64,000 bases of DNA from Leptospira bourretii (GTDB taxonomy: Bacteria > Spirochaetota > Leptospiria > Leptospirales > Leptospiraceae). Where the stretch lies: the NCBI RefSeq assembly GCF_004770145.1, contig NZ_RQFW01000010.1, positions 130,001 through 194,000 of the forward strand, read 5' to 3'. Both the position numbers and the translations under genes were made by a program. How positions within the stretch are numbered: position 1 is the stretch's first letter; the number at the start of each line of letters is the position of its first letter. The notes under the pieces were generated by a model. The model was not told the origin of the DNA, did no database searches, and saw nothing but the letters and a program-made list of their open reading frames with translations. Below, piece after piece: positions 1-9,243 of the stretch.

Positions 1-224
1 ATCAGGTGTCCGTTATGGATCATTGGGCGAGCTTTTTTCTTCGATAGAATTGATTCAACGGCTTCAGGATCAATTCTGCACATGATTTCATCAGTTCTAA
101 TACAGACGCACATTTTCCCGTTTACCATAAAACATAAACCGCCAAACATTTTTTTCTCTACCACATCCGTCTGTCCTTCCATTAACTTCCGAACACGATC
201 CAATAATTTATCATTAATAGCCAT
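1..224 (-). CDS. TfoX/Sxy N-terminal domain protein (3' end cut by window)
   Basis: An open frame runs from an ATG at 224 to the left edge, giving about 74 residues with no stop. The stretch MFGGLCFMVNGKMC followed by a basic, helical tail is the pattern of the TfoX N-terminal domain, where an R/K-x-MFGG turn precedes a beta hairpin. Sxy/TfoX is a competence co-regulator in gammaproteobacteria, but most short homologues elsewhere are uncharacterised single-domain proteins, so a role in competence should not be assumed. No clear Shine-Dalgarno precedes the ATG. The C-terminal part lies outside the window. Confidence 0.75.
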   Translation of the reverse strand, partial: MAINDKLLDRVRKLMEGQTDVVEKKMFGGLCFMVNGKMCVCIRTDEIMCRIDPEAVESILSKKKARPMIHNGHL

Positions 225-301
225 ATGTTTGAAAGATATAAGATGAATTTCTAGAAATGTAAACTTATATAAAAAAAAAGGAATCAAATTCATGAAGAAA
301 G

Positions 302-505
302 TTATGTGTTTTTTTCTTTGTATAAGAAAGTGAATTCAAAGGTGGTTTGGGCAAGGGAAAGGTGATTCCCTATTGTTCCAGGGAAAACCACCGTGTCAGT
401 GAGTCGGAATTGTTTTGGCAATGAAGTCGTAACGTATATGCCTTCATTCACGTATGTATCTACAAACCCACCCATCCGAGTTAGGCCAAACGTGGAGTTG
501 CTCAT
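302..505 (-). CDS. doubtful short ORF in a 313-bp gap
   Basis: The gap between the TfoX-like gene and the membrane protein at 538 holds one 67-codon open frame. The predicted product is soluble, rich in Thr and Phe, with no signal peptide, membrane segment or motif I recognise. No ribosome binding site precedes the ATG. It may be a small unknown gene, a decayed fragment or chance. Nothing else in 225-537 looks functional. Confidence 0.2.
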   Translation of the reverse strand: MSNSTFGLTRMGGFVDTYVNEGIYVTTSLPKQFRLTDTVVFPGTIGNHLSLAQTTFEFTFLYKEKNT

Positions 506-537
506 GGGTAGGTTTTGATAAGAGAAAAAAGTTGGCG

Positions 538-1878
538 TTATTTTTTATATTTGAATCTAGGGAATATTGAAAGCAAAGGCAATAAACCAATAGTGAACCG
601 AATTGTTTCTCCACTTTCAGTTAATGAAAATATGAATAACTGAAATAAAATCAAAAACAATACAAGAAATTCTGTATTTATGATTAGTGGCTTCGATCGG
701 TTTTTTATAAGTTTCAACAATTGGCTGAATAAATAAATAAAACAAAGAAAACGTAGCGTATAGAAACAATATTTTATAAAACCTTCCGGTTGATAATTTA
801 AAAGAGTATATTTAAAAGTAATGAAGTTATAAATATTTTTGATGATATGTTTTATGCTGTCCTGTGGATGTTTTTTTATATGATGTATAATGCAGGAAAG
901 TAGGTAATTGCTGTTATCTCGGTGTTCGGCGGTGTTTATGTTTGGCCAACGTCCTTCCCTTGTTGGTTTTGCATCTACTTCAACTAAGTTTCGTTTAGGC
1001 ATTACCTGTGGCCAGGCTCTTTGAATATTGAAACCAGAATGATTTGTCATCGTTAATTGTTTATGGTGTGTATATAGGTGGTAGTGAAATGGTAAGGTGA
1101 TAAAAACTAATGGTAAAAATGGAATTACGTAACTTGAGATTTTATATTTTTTTTGTTTTAGAATGTAAACTACGAAAAGACAAATTAACAATGCTATTAA
1201 AATACCAAATGGTCTAAGCATATCCAACATTGATAGTAGGAAACCCAATAGTAGTAATTTTAAATGGGATATTTCTTTTTGAGTTTCTAAGTTTTTGCAA
1301 ATAAGTATGGTGATGCATAAAAGTAAAGGGAATATTATATCGTATGATTGAGGATTGCCCTTGTGAATTCTTAAGGATGCGTAAAAAAAAGTGGCAGAGA
1401 ATATGAAGCTGATAATAAGTTTAAGAATGTTTTTTCTGCGAAATAGAATGGGGATTGAAAATAAGGTAACAAAACTTGCTTGGTATATCCATTCTGTAAC
1501 TATTCTAGTATCACCGAATACCTTAACGCTTAGATATTCTAAAATTGTTAGATTGATTGGAATTGGTATCATCAATTCCTTTAAAAATTTGAGATAACTT
1601 GGAAAATCTAGGTCCTTATATTCTTCCACCCCATATACATTCATCCATGAAATGACAGGTAGTGCTTTTTGGTTTGAGATTAGTAGTATAGCTCCAAAAA
1701 AAAATGCGAAATAGCAAAATTTAATCCAGAATTTTAGGATGCGAATTTTCGTCTTGTGTTGCCAGAAGTTGATCATTAAATTAGTTATAGATTTACTTCT
1801 TCCAAAAAGTTCAATGATATTTTTTGTGCCTCTGGTGAGTGAAAGGGGATTTGAAGGCGGTGATTTTTGTATATTCAC
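538..1878 (-). CDS. polytopic inner-membrane protein, possibly GT-C-type glycosyltransferase-like
   Basis: The 446-residue product has about ten hydrophobic helices spread over its length, starting near residue 45 and ending near residue 440. A charged loop around residues 265-330 (HYHLYTHHKQ and a Trp/Pro-rich stretch) probably faces the periplasm. This resembles GT-C-fold glycosyltransferases that use polyprenyl-phosphate sugars, but I cannot see the acidic motif of the first loop clearly, so the enzyme role is only an inference. Translation would start at GTG 1878; the first in-frame ATG is at residue 35, just before the first strong helix, and may be the real start. It is AT-rich compared with its neighbours. 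No partner genes point to a pathway. Confidence 0.6.
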   Translation of the reverse strand: MNIQKSPPSNPLSLTRGTKNIIELFGRSKSITNLMINFWQHKTKIRILKFWIKFCYFAFFFGAILLISNQKALPVISWMNVYGVEEYKDLDFPSYLKFLKELMIPIPINLTILEYLSVKVFGDTRIVTEWIYQASFVTLFSIPILFRRKNILKLIISFIFSATFFYASLRIHKGNPQSYDIIFPLLLCITILICKNLETQKEISHLKLLLLGFLLSMLDMLRPFGILIALLICLFVVYILKQKKYKISSYVIPFLPLVFITLPFHYHLYTHHKQLTMTNHSGFNIQRAWPQVMPKRNLVEVDAKPTREGRWPNINTAEHRDNSNYLLSCIIHHIKKHPQDSIKHIIKNIYNFITFKYTLLNYQPEGFIKYCFYTLRFLCFIYLFSQLLKLIKNRSKPLIINTEFLVLFLILFQLFIFSLTESGETIRFTIGLLPLLSIFPRFKYKK

Positions 1879-2178
1879 TTGTTTGAATTAAATCCTCTTT
1901 TTCTTTCTCGCTAATGATCTTAAGATTTGGAAAAGTTGATAGTGCGGAATTACGTTTTGGTTTTTGTCTTAGTTGTTTCTGTTGGTCTGATAGAATTTGA
2001 TTAACATTGAAATCTTTCTTCTTTTTTTCAAAGGGTTTGCAGAGGTTGATGATTGAAACGCCTCAGAGATTATTCTAAAGTCATGTTTGGTGGATACTTT
2101 TCACATATCAATTGTTTTGTTGTTTTGGCGGTGGTGGTTTACTTCTTCTCTACTAGGAAAAGAAGAATTTGTATACAT
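1811..2178 (-). pseudogene. possible decayed small gene
   Basis: The 334-bp gap 1879-2212 has no intact gene. On the minus strand an ATG at 2178 opens a frame (MYTNSSFPSREEV...) that meets TGA after 25 codons. The same frame then continues (KVSTKHDFRIISEAFQ...) to an A-rich run near 2020, where a shift of frame leads into about 70 charged, protein-like codons (KDFNVNQILSDQQKQ, later FPNLKIISEKEKEDL) ending with TGA at 1811. One stop and one frameshift would therefore restore roughly 120 codons. The reading overlaps the first codons of the membrane protein at 538-1878. The protein-like composition is the only evidence. Confidence 0.22.
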
Positions 2179-2212
2179 TGTTCTATTTTGAGCTGTTAAG
2201 TAGCTATTATGC

Positions 2213-3451
2213 TTACATATCCAAACAAATCACTTCATACACTGTGATTGGTTTGGATTTTCCTTTGACGATGACTTTATCAATTTCTCTAATTTCAAAA
2301 CCATCATCTAGTGAATATTTGCCTTCTATTTGTTTGTAGGTGGTCTCTGATATTAAAATCGGGCAATTATAATGTTTGGTTAATCCTTCAATCCTAGATG
2401 CTAAGTTTACATTGTCCCCGATGACAGTATAATCCAATCTACGGTCGGAGCCAATATTGCCAACGATTGCGTCTCCTGTATGGATTCCAATTCCCATATG
2501 TAATTTATCTTGTGGATGCATCATCTTTTGGTTTAACTTTTCTAATTCATGAATCATTGCCACCGCGGATTTAACGGCCCGTAGTGCATCATCATCCTGT
2601 TTGAATGGAGCACCAAATATGGTCATGATAGCATCACCAATAAATTTATCAATTGTACCATTAAATTGAAATATGACATCAGTCATACGAGATAGATATT
2701 CATTTAAAAACTGTACAACTTCTTCTGCTGATCGATTTTCTGAAAATTTGGTAAAAGACCGAATGTCAGAAAAAAGAATTGTTACTTCTTTGCTTTCTCC
2801 ACCAGGTTCTAATTGTGCTTTGTTTTTGTAAAATTCGCTGACTAACTGTGAGGGAAGGTATCTTTCCATCATCTGTTTTGCATTTGCCTCTTTGACCATT
2901 TCAATATTAGAAACTGTTGTTACATAACCAATGGCAAGTATCATCCCGAGTCCTATCATCATGGGAAAAAAATCGACGGGATATCCTTCACCTAATCCAA
3001 GTGAAATCACGAGAAGAAAAACAAAGGCTAAAAAAGCACCATAAATTGTACCTATTTTTGAATGTCTGAGTAGGTTGAATTGGTAAACGAAAATCGCACT
3101 AATCATCGCGATAAAATAGATAACACCTTGGCCTCTTTGTATTGTTGGATCAAAAAATAACATTAGACCAATAATGAAATAATCTAATGTGATCGTAAAA
3201 AATTTCAAATAAGGTTTATATGAATATAAGTTTAGGAAAAGAAGCACAATCCCTGCGAATACAAAAACTAAAGTGTCCAATAAGAGAGTGATGAGAGTGG
3301 GTGTGACAATCGTATAGTTGATCACTTGGAAATATGATAAATAATCCAAAAGGGAGGCGATAGAGAAGATTACAAATCTAACGACTGCTACAGTTTTTTC
3401 GTTTTTCATCTCTCTCGAGATTAAAATTTCATCTACGATTGATTTTTTCAT
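2213..3451 (-). CDS. membrane-anchored class III adenylate/guanylate cyclase
   Basis: The 412-residue enzyme would make cAMP or cGMP from ATP or GTP at the inner membrane. About six membrane helices fill residues 20-180, followed by a short linker and a class III cyclase domain from about 220 to 405. The metal-binding aspartates are visible in LFSDIRSFTKF (D229) and FIGDAIMTIFG (D273), and the downstream GDNVNLASRIE motif is intact, so the domain should be active. There is no HAMP domain. I chose ATG 3451 because GGAG lies seven bases upstream; the frame remains open back to 3754 but that extension overlaps another gene and is low quality. Spirochaetes carry many such cyclases with differing sensor ends. 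Confidence 0.9.
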   Translation of the reverse strand: MKKSIVDEILISREMKNEKTVAVVRFVIFSIASLLDYLSYFQVINYTIVTPTLITLLLDTLVFVFAGIVLLFLNLYSYKPYLKFFTITLDYFIIGLMLFFDPTIQRGQGVIYFIAMISAIFVYQFNLLRHSKIGTIYGAFLAFVFLLVISLGLGEGYPVDFFPMMIGLGMILAIGYVTTVSNIEMVKEANAKQMMERYLPSQLVSEFYKNKAQLEPGGESKEVTILFSDIRSFTKFSENRSAEEVVQFLNEYLSRMTDVIFQFNGTIDKFIGDAIMTIFGAPFKQDDDALRAVKSAVAMIHELEKLNQKMMHPQDKLHMGIGIHTGDAIVGNIGSDRRLDYTVIGDNVNLASRIEGLTKHYNCPILISETTYKQIEGKYSLDDGFEIREIDKVIVKGKSKPITVYEVICLDM

Positions 3452-3534
3452 TTTATATCTCCAACGTGAAAAAGGTAAAAATACCATTTGGTTTCTTATG
3501 AATCTGCAAATTATATATGTTGGATTTAGAATGA

Positions 3535-4158
3535 TCAGACCTTGGCCTTCTTCCCGCGTGTCCAGTAAAACCGAATGACACCGATACAAGCAAAGAAAGC
3601 GCAGACAAAAATCCCAGTAGTAGAAAAAATCCCAACAATATCTTTTGCGCTGAAAACTTCGATGGGATTTTTGCCGAATTGGGATACTAAGGGATTGAGG
3701 ATTCCAACCCAGAGCACAAACACGAACATAAATGCGGCACCTCTCCCTGCCCAAAGGCGTATGATGGCAGGATTACCTGGTTCGATTTTCCCTCGGATGA
3801 CGATATAGTCAACTAACAGGCCTAATGTCACTCCCAGAAATAACCCTTTGATTAGTCCCAATATTCCAGAGGCAGTGAGTAAGGAAAAAAATGACAGCAC
3901 AACAAGGAAGAGGAATACAAGAAGGATTGTCAGGATGAATGGACCTCCGACTCGCGCAGCAGGCAGTGAGCCTGATCCCAATTCGATAGAAGAAAAGGCG
4001 CTGGCAAACCCACCAAGCCCTGCAATGACTTCAGCTCCCAATGAAAAGAGAATGCTGAGAATAAATACGAAAATCCAAAGTTTCTTGCGCATTCGCTGAT
4101 TTTTATGATGAGGATGGTTTCTCGCAAGCACTTTGTGAAGGAAAGAATCTTTATGCAA
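3535..4158 (-). CDS. conserved-type hypothetical inner-membrane protein
   Basis: A product of up to 207 residues with four or five membrane helices: one after the basic MRKKLW start, two in the middle (FILTILLVFLFLVVLSFF and ILGLIKGLFLGVTLGLLVDY), and two near the end. A basic tail RGKKAKV closes the protein. The frame opens at ATG 4158, but a second ATG at 4092 lies directly before the first helix and could be the true start; neither has a convincing ribosome binding site. It sits upstream of the cyclase gene on the same strand with an 83-base gap, so co-transcription is possible. I do not recognise the family. Confidence 0.6.
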   Translation of the reverse strand: MHKDSFLHKVLARNHPHHKNQRMRKKLWIFVFILSILFSLGAEVIAGLGGFASAFSSIELGSGSLPAARVGGPFILTILLVFLFLVVLSFFSLLTASGILGLIKGLFLGVTLGLLVDYIVIRGKIEPGNPAIIRLWAGRGAAFMFVFVLWVGILNPLVSQFGKNPIEVFSAKDIVGIFSTTGIFVCAFFACIGVIRFYWTRGKKAKV

Positions 4159-4355
4159 ACTGTTGTTTTATTTTTTGATCAATTGTTACTTACATACTTT
4201 CCTTGCCGCTTTGTAACATTGATTTTCTAGAATCATTCTGTTTCTTTGAAAAAATCTTTTTCTTTATAAATTCATCCCTAATTTGTTTAATCGAATTGCA
4301 GAATTTAAGAGACCTGTTAAAATTCTCCGATACTAGTTTTGAACTGGCAAAAGTT

Positions 4356-5675
4356 ATGAAAAAAATTGTTCCTTTACTATTTCCAATCTTTCTTTTCACA
4401 AATTTATCTCTTCATAGTGAAACGATTCTACTCAAGTCGGGAGAAAAATGGGAAGGTTCCATCTTAGCCCAAGACAAAGATTCTGTGACGATCAAACTCG
4501 CAGACGGTAACACAAAAGTTCTTTCGAAATCGGTAATCCGAAAAGTTTCCTTTGCGAAAAAGACTGAATCCTCTTCTCCAAAAATCGAACCTCAAGTTTC
4601 GGAGAAGGATAAGAAAATCAAAGAAGAAAAAGAACTCGCAGAGAAACAAAAACTAGAAGAAGAAAATCTTAAAGCTAAGGAAGATAAACAAAAAAAGAGA
4701 GAGGAACAACTTTCCAATGCGAAACGTCATTATCTAGAAGGTTCCTTTGGGGTGGGAAACGGAGAAAGCCAATCGGAACTCCGTCCTTTCTTTCAAACCA
4801 TTCAGGTTGCCGGTGTTCTATTTGGTGGTGGTCAAGCAGAAATGTTATCTACCCCATACAAAACCAAAAATCATAACGTTACCGCACGTTTGTTCTATGC
4901 ATGGAACCGGTTTACCTTTGAATTCCGAGGAACGGAAGCAAAGGGCAATTTGGATGTCGGTGGATTTCAGACACTGTCTTACGGTGGAGGGGGTGGCTCT
5001 TCTTCCAGTTCAGACAATACAGCAAATGTTCTTCTCGGAAACGGAGAAACAAAATTCCAAAAAGTTTCTTCAAGGGTCGGTTTTACACCTTATCCTCATT
5101 CTTTGTTAGACCTGCAAATTCTAGGTGGGGTGGAGCGAATTTGGACAAAGACCAATCTAGAAGTAGATAGTCTCGGAGGGATTACCGCAACCGGGATCAA
5201 TCCCAATCGAGTGAGTTATCGGGACACAAGCAATTCACTCAAAGGTTATAGTTTTGGAATTAGGTTTGAATGGAAATTTTTGGAAAGGTTCACCTTACAA
5301 GGACAGATTTTACATTTAGATATGCAGGGCCCATCTTCGCTTCGAAGCAACGAATTTCGATTGGATTCCTCTCCTTTTCGATATAGCCAATTTGGTTTGG
5401 ACTATCAATGGAAATCGACAGGAACTGAAGTGAATGTGAAATTCTCCACGAAGATCAAAGGTGACTTCAGTTTATTTCTGGAAGCGAGCAACATGACTCT
5501 AAATAACAAATTGCAGTCAGGTTATATCACAGAAAACGAAGGAGGAGGAAATTCGGATCCGTCTGATATCTTTCTAAAAGTGTATGGACCTCAAATCTTA
5601 ATTCCAATCTTATATGATTCGAAGACGATCTTGAGTTATGTTCAAGTAGGCGCCAATTATCGTTTTAACTTTTGA
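4356..5675 (+). CDS. Leptospira surface protein with LA_0442/LA_0875-type N-terminal domain
   Basis: The 439-residue protein starts with a signal peptide ending near LSLHS. A short domain follows (SETILLKSGEKWEGSI ... VTIKLADGNTKVL) that I recall as the LA_0442/LA_0875 N-terminal domain of Leptospira surface proteins. Residues about 80-135 are a highly charged Lys/Glu coiled-coil stretch. The remainder is rich in aromatic residues alternating with polar ones and ends in NYRFNF, a typical outer-membrane beta-barrel terminus. Function is unknown. I chose ATG 4356 because it begins the signal peptide; an in-frame ATG at 4203 would place 51 unrelated residues in front. A hairpin follows the stop. 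Confidence 0.75.
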   Translation: MKKIVPLLFPIFLFTNLSLHSETILLKSGEKWEGSILAQDKDSVTIKLADGNTKVLSKSVIRKVSFAKKTESSSPKIEPQVSEKDKKIKEEKELAEKQKLEEENLKAKEDKQKKREEQLSNAKRHYLEGSFGVGNGESQSELRPFFQTIQVAGVLFGGGQAEMLSTPYKTKNHNVTARLFYAWNRFTFEFRGTEAKGNLDVGGFQTLSYGGGGGSSSSSDNTANVLLGNGETKFQKVSSRVGFTPYPHSLLDLQILGGVERIWTKTNLEVDSLGGITATGINPNRVSYRDTSNSLKGYSFGIRFEWKFLERFTLQGQILHLDMQGPSSLRSNEFRLDSSPFRYSQFGLDYQWKSTGTEVNVKFSTKIKGDFSLFLEASNMTLNNKLQSGYITENEGGGNSDPSDIFLKVYGPQILIPILYDSKTILSYVQVGANYRFNF

Positions 5676-5684
5676 AATCACAAA

Positions 5685-5715
5685 CTTGTTTGGATAATTT
5701 ATCAATCCAAACAAG
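5685..5715. terminator. hairpin between convergent genes
   Basis: An 11-bp perfect inverted repeat, CTTGTTTGGAT and ATCCAAACAAG, is separated by a nine-base loop. It lies ten bases after the stop of the surface-protein gene and before the end of the convergent LysR gene. No run of T follows on either strand, so it may act as a weak or bidirectional terminator or an mRNA-stabilising hairpin. Confidence 0.5.
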
Positions 5716-5787
5716 GATTCAAACTGAATCAAATATTTTCACTGATTGGAGATTTTAATAGAATATAAATTTGGTCACTTTTTCTTG

Positions 5788-6687
5788 TTAATTGGAAAAG
5801 GTTTCTCTTTCGACTCTCCATTTTTCTGCGGCCCTTAAAATTTCTTCCGCGAGCATGGCAAGTGCTGGTCCAGATTTTTTGCGATAACAGAGATAAAATT
5901 TTCTTTCTGTGTTCCATTCTGCAAATTTAATTTTTTGCAGTTTGGTGTTAATGGAATACTCTGATAAAAAACCGATTCCAAGTCCTGCTTCCAATGATTT
6001 GATAACAGATTCTACACTTCTTAATTCCATAGCAATATTAGATCCAAATTCTTTCGAAAAAGATTTGATCTTCTTCTCCACTGCCTTTCTAAGAGCAGAG
6101 CCTGGATGGAAAAATACAAAGGATTGTTTTTTTAGATCTTCGATTTTAATTTTCTTTTTAAGAAAGATTGGATGGTCCTTTGCTGCCACAGGAAAGATTT
6201 TATCAGATAAAAATTCCAGAATATTCAGGTTAGGCTCAGAAATGGGGCCAGTCAAAATCCCAAGGTCTACTTCTCCCTTTAATACAGCATCCTTAGTCTC
6301 CTTGGCATCTCCTTCTCTTACAGAAAGAGAAAGTCCTGGTCTTTTTATTAAAATTTCCTTTAAGGTTTGAGGTAGGATCCACGCAGAAACTGTTCCCCCT
6401 GCCGAAATAGAAAAGTTACCTTTTAGTTCCTTTTCCTTAGTAAAACCAATTTGTATTTCTTCCCATAATTCTTTCATTCGCACTGAATACTGATAGAATC
6501 TTTCACCTTCGTGTGTTAGTCGAACAGACCTTCCTCCTCTTTCCAAAACTGCGACTCCTAATTCCTTTTCCAAAAGAAAAATTTGTTTGGAGAGTGCAGG
6601 TTGTGTTAATCCCAACCTCGTTGCCGCTTTTTGGAAAGTACCTGAATCTGCAATTTCTAGAAAATAAACGATCTGTCTGAATTCCAT
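5788..6687 (-). CDS. LysR-family transcriptional regulator
   Basis: The 299-residue protein has the LysR layout: winged helix-turn-helix at residues 1-60 (MEFRQIVYFLEIADSGTF, then AATRLGLTQPALSKQI), a linker helix, and a substrate-binding co-inducer domain from about residue 90. The ATG at 6687 starts directly with the conserved MEFRQI sequence. It is transcribed away from leuC across a 92-base gap, the classical arrangement for a LysR regulator and its target, so it probably controls leuCD and itself. A leucine-pathway intermediate as co-inducer is an inference. The gap contains a T-N11-A type dyad that fits a LysR operator. Confidence 0.9.
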   Translation of the reverse strand: MEFRQIVYFLEIADSGTFQKAATRLGLTQPALSKQIFLLEKELGVAVLERGGRSVRLTHEGERFYQYSVRMKELWEEIQIGFTKEKELKGNFSISAGGTVSAWILPQTLKEILIKRPGLSLSVREGDAKETKDAVLKGEVDLGILTGPISEPNLNILEFLSDKIFPVAAKDHPIFLKKKIKIEDLKKQSFVFFHPGSALRKAVEKKIKSFSKEFGSNIAMELRSVESVIKSLEAGLGIGFLSEYSINTKLQKIKFAEWNTERKFYLCYRKKSGPALAMLAEEILRAAEKWRVERETFSN

Positions 6688-6694
6688 ATTTACT

Positions 6695-6711
6695 TATAAC
6701 TTTTAGTTATA
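6695..6711. promoter_or_regulatory. putative LysR operator in the LysR-leuC gap
   Basis: The dyad ATAACT-TTT-AGTTAT, flanked by T and A, is a perfect palindrome that fits the T-N11-A signature of LysR sites. It lies only eight bases upstream of the LysR start codon and about 70 bases upstream of leuC, where autoregulation and activation of leuC could be combined. Confidence 0.5.
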
Positions 6712-6739
6712 TATTTTATAAAACCAATTTATTTGCATT

Positions 6740-6758
6740 ATATCAATTAATTTGATAT
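6740..6758. promoter_or_regulatory. second dyad upstream of leuC
   Basis: ATATCAA and TTGATAT flank a five-base centre, forming a perfect 19-bp inverted repeat. It lies 21 bases before the leuC ATG and just ahead of the AGAGGG ribosome binding site. It could be a second regulator half-site pair or overlap the leuC promoter; its AT richness makes chance possible. Confidence 0.35.
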
Positions 6759-6779
6759 CTTTATTACCAAGAGGGAAAT

Positions 6780-8183
6780 ATGAGACAAACTCTATACGAC
6801 AAAATTTGGGAAAGTCATCGGATCTTAGAGAATGCAGATTCTGAAACAATTTTATATGTGGATCGTCATATCCTCCATGAAGTGACTTCTGCCCAAGCAT
6901 TCGAAGGATTAAGAACGAAGAATAGAGATGTGAGAAGGAAGGATCTTACCTTTGGAGTTGTGGATCATAATGTTTCCACAAGAGATCGTAAAAACAGAGA
7001 TGCTGCAGGACCTGTCTCCCGATTGCAGATTGATACAATGGAGAAAAATTGCAAAGATTTTGGAATCCGTTTGTTTGGTCCAGAAGATCCCGAACAAGGG
7101 ATCGTACATGTAGTTGGTCCTGAATTAGGATTTACCACTCCTGGATCTGTCATCGTATGCGGAGATTCTCATACAGCAACGCATGGAGCCTTTGGTGCAT
7201 TGGCTTTTGGAATCGGTACCAGTGAAGTAGAACATGTGCTTGCGACACAAACCTTAAAACAAGCAAAAACAAAATCGATGTTAGTTCGATTTGTTGGTAC
7301 ACCTGGTTTTGGAATCACTGCAAAAGATGTAGTTCTTGCACTCATATCCAAGATGGGAACTGCAGGTGGAAGGGGTTACACTTTAGAATATTCAGGTGAA
7401 TGGATTCGTTCTCTATCTATGGAAGGTCGAATGACACTTTGTAATATGAGTATCGAAGCTGGCGCAAGGGCAAGTCTCATTGCTCCAGACCAAATCACCT
7501 TTGATTATTTGAAAGATAGAAAGTTAGTCCCTAAAGGAAAAAGTTTTGAAGAGGCAGTCGAATACTGGAAGACATTTTTTACAGATAAAGATGCAGTTTT
7601 TGATGAGATGATTGAATTAGATATTTCTAATATAGAACCCCAGGTCACGTGGGGAACCAATCCATCTCAGACTTTACCCATCACAGGAGTTGTTCCAGGT
7701 CCATATGAATTCCAAGAGAAACGGGCCAGAGAAACGGCAGAGAACACCTTGGAATATATGGATTTAAAACCGGGAACCCCTATGTCAGAGATTAACATCG
7801 ATAAGGTGTTCATTGGATCTTGTACCAATGCAAGGATAGAAGACTTACGATCAGCAGCAGAAGTTGCGAAAGGAAAAAAAGTCCATCCAAAAGTGCAAGC
7901 TTTGGTGGTTCCAGGTTCAGGTTCAGTCAAACGTCAGGCAGAACGAGAAGGTTTGGATCAAATTTTCAAAGAAGCTGGATTTGAATGGAGAGAGCCTGGT
8001 TGTTCCCTTTGTCTTGCGATGAATGATGATGTATTAAAACCGGGAGAAAGATGTGCATCCACTTCCAATCGTAATTTCGAAGGAAGACAGGGCAGAGGAG
8101 GAAGAACTCATTTAGTGAGTCCTTCGATGGCAGCAGCAGCCGCAGTAGCGGGAAAATTGATAGATGTGAGGAAATTAAAATGA
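6780..8183 (+). CDS. leuC: 3-isopropylmalate dehydratase large subunit
   Basis: LeuC with LeuD isomerises 2-isopropylmalate to 3-isopropylmalate in leucine synthesis, using a [4Fe-4S] cluster. The 467-residue protein is full length for the family. Cluster ligands are visible as C348 in [13 protein letters not shown] and C408/C411 in [14 protein letters not shown]. The aconitase-type signature [19 protein letters not shown] is present near residue 128, and the C-terminal [12 protein letters not shown] substrate motif is intact. AGAGGG precedes the ATG at good spacing. The stop overlaps the leuD start by four bases (ATGA), so the two subunits are translationally coupled. Confidence 0.97.
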   Translation: MRQTLYDKIWESHRILENADSETILYVDRHILHEVTSAQAFEGLRTKNRDVRRKDLTFGVVDHNVSTRDRKNRDAAGPVSRLQIDTMEKNCKDFGIRLFGPEDPEQGIVHVVGPELGFTTPGSVIVCGDSHTATHGAFGALAFGIGTSEVEHVLATQTLKQAKTKSMLVRFVGTPGFGITAKDVVLALISKMGTAGGRGYTLEYSGEWIRSLSMEGRMTLCNMSIEAGARASLIAPDQITFDYLKDRKLVPKGKSFEEAVEYWKTFFTDKDAVFDEMIELDISNIEPQVTWGTNPSQTLPITGVVPGPYEFQEKRARETAENTLEYMDLKPGTPMSEINIDKVFIGSCTNARIEDLRSAAEVAKGKKVHPKVQALVVPGSGSVKRQAEREGLDQIFKEAGFEWREPGCSLCLAMNDDVLKPGERCASTSNRNFEGRQGRGGRTHLVSPSMAAAAAVAGKLIDVRKLK

Positions 8184-8806
8184 ATTCAAAAAAATGGACA
8201 ATCCATACAGGAGTTCCTGTGTCAATCCCAAGAGAGGATATTGATACGGACCAAATACTTCCAAAACAATTTATGAAATTGATCGATAAAAAAGGTTTTG
8301 GAAAACATTTATTTTTTGATTGGAGGTATTTAGATTTAGAAGGAAAGATTCCTAATCCTGAATTTGTTTTGAACCAGGAAGAATTTAAAAATGCAAGTGT
8401 GCTCATCGCTGGAAAAAACTTCGGTTGCGGTTCGAGTAGAGAACATGCACCTTGGGCACTTTCTGATTTTGGGTTCCGTGCGATTTTGGCTCCTTCTTTT
8501 GCTGATATATTTTCTATCAATTCGGCAAAGAATGGGATTGCTCTTGTTCGTTTGAAAGAAGAAGAAATCCACTTTATCAATGAATGGGTTTCAAAAAATT
8601 TGGGATCTCAAATTCGAATCAATTTAGAAAATTTGGAAGTCCAAGCAGGAGACCAAACATTCCACTTCCATTTGGATTTTGCTTCTATCAATCGGATTCG
8701 AAACGGTTGGGATGATATCGATATCACTCTAAAAAATTCAAAAGAGATCTTGGAATTTGAACAGATCCGTAGAAAAGAAAAATCTTTTTTGGAAGTGTAT
8801 TGGTAA
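8180..8806 (+). CDS. leuD: 3-isopropylmalate dehydratase small subunit
   Basis: This 208-residue subunit supplies the swivelling domain of isopropylmalate isomerase. Family motifs are clear: [10 protein letters not shown] near residue 22 and the substrate loop [14 protein letters not shown] near residue 80. It starts at the ATGA overlap with leuC and is the last gene of the unit; leuA and leuB are not nearby in this window. A GC-rich dyad about 40 bases after the stop may end the transcript. Confidence 0.96.
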   Translation: MNSKKWTIHTGVPVSIPREDIDTDQILPKQFMKLIDKKGFGKHLFFDWRYLDLEGKIPNPEFVLNQEEFKNASVLIAGKNFGCGSSREHAPWALSDFGFRAILAPSFADIFSINSAKNGIALVRLKEEEIHFINEWVSKNLGSQIRINLENLEVQAGDQTFHFHLDFASINRIRNGWDDIDITLKNSKEILEFEQIRRKEKSFLEVYW

Positions 8807-9243
8807 TCACATTGGATTGGTATGTTAGTTCATGCGAGAGGCTAGAAAGGGCGCGTAGCGGTCGCTTTGCGACCGAAGCCCTGGATAGCTCAGGCCCCAA
8901 GGAAACTATTTTGTATCGTGGTCAAAACGAAATTTGTATCATGATAAAATCTTTCGGGACTCGCCCTGAAGAGGTTGTCGATCCATCGTAAGGAGGGGGA
9001 GGGAATTCCAAAAGGAAAGTTTTACCTGTGCGCAGAATCACAAAATTTTTAGAAAGGGAGAAGGAGTTAATGGGACATAATCTGGACGTCAATCCACAAA
9101 CCCCCGCCCGAGTTAGGGTGGAGGGGAGTGGCTCGTGGGAAGCAGGGCGATTTTTATCTACCACAAGTCTTTCGTTTAGGCAAAGTCTTTCCCAAAAACC
9201 AAGTTTTTATTCGAAAACTTTTCACCTTTTGGTATGGCTGGTT
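8807..9243. repeat. 437-bp non-coding stretch, possible dispersed intergenic repeat
   Basis: No convincing gene lies between leuD and the SnoaL-like gene. Two short plus-strand frames (8800-8991 and 9028-9252) have arginine- and serine-rich, non-protein-like composition and no ribosome binding sites. The stretch is more GC-rich than its surroundings, opens with a GC-rich dyad at 8848-8882 and contains purine runs such as GGAGGGGGAGGG. The composition and the phrase GAAGCCCTGGATAGC remind me of short intergenic repeats in spirochaete and Bacteroidetes genomes, but I found no second copy in this window. Confidence 0.35.
8848..8882. repeat. GC-rich nested dyad after leuD
   Basis: The core GGTCGC-TTT-GCGACC is a perfect 6-bp stem with a three-base loop (8860-8874). 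It is nested inside AGGGC and GCCCT arms. In a low-GC genome this is a strong RNA hairpin. With no T-run after it, it is either a Rho-independent-like terminator of poor quality or the palindromic end of a mobile intergenic repeat. Confidence 0.5.

Noticed and set aside
3452..3754. N-terminal extension of the cyclase
   Set aside because: The extra 101 residues overlap the small membrane protein gene and have a basic, unstructured shadow composition; GGAG supports ATG 3451.
7966..8580. 204-codon open frame on the minus strand over leuC/leuD
   Set aside because: It lies antisense to two well-supported genes, has no ribosome binding site and no recognisable motif.
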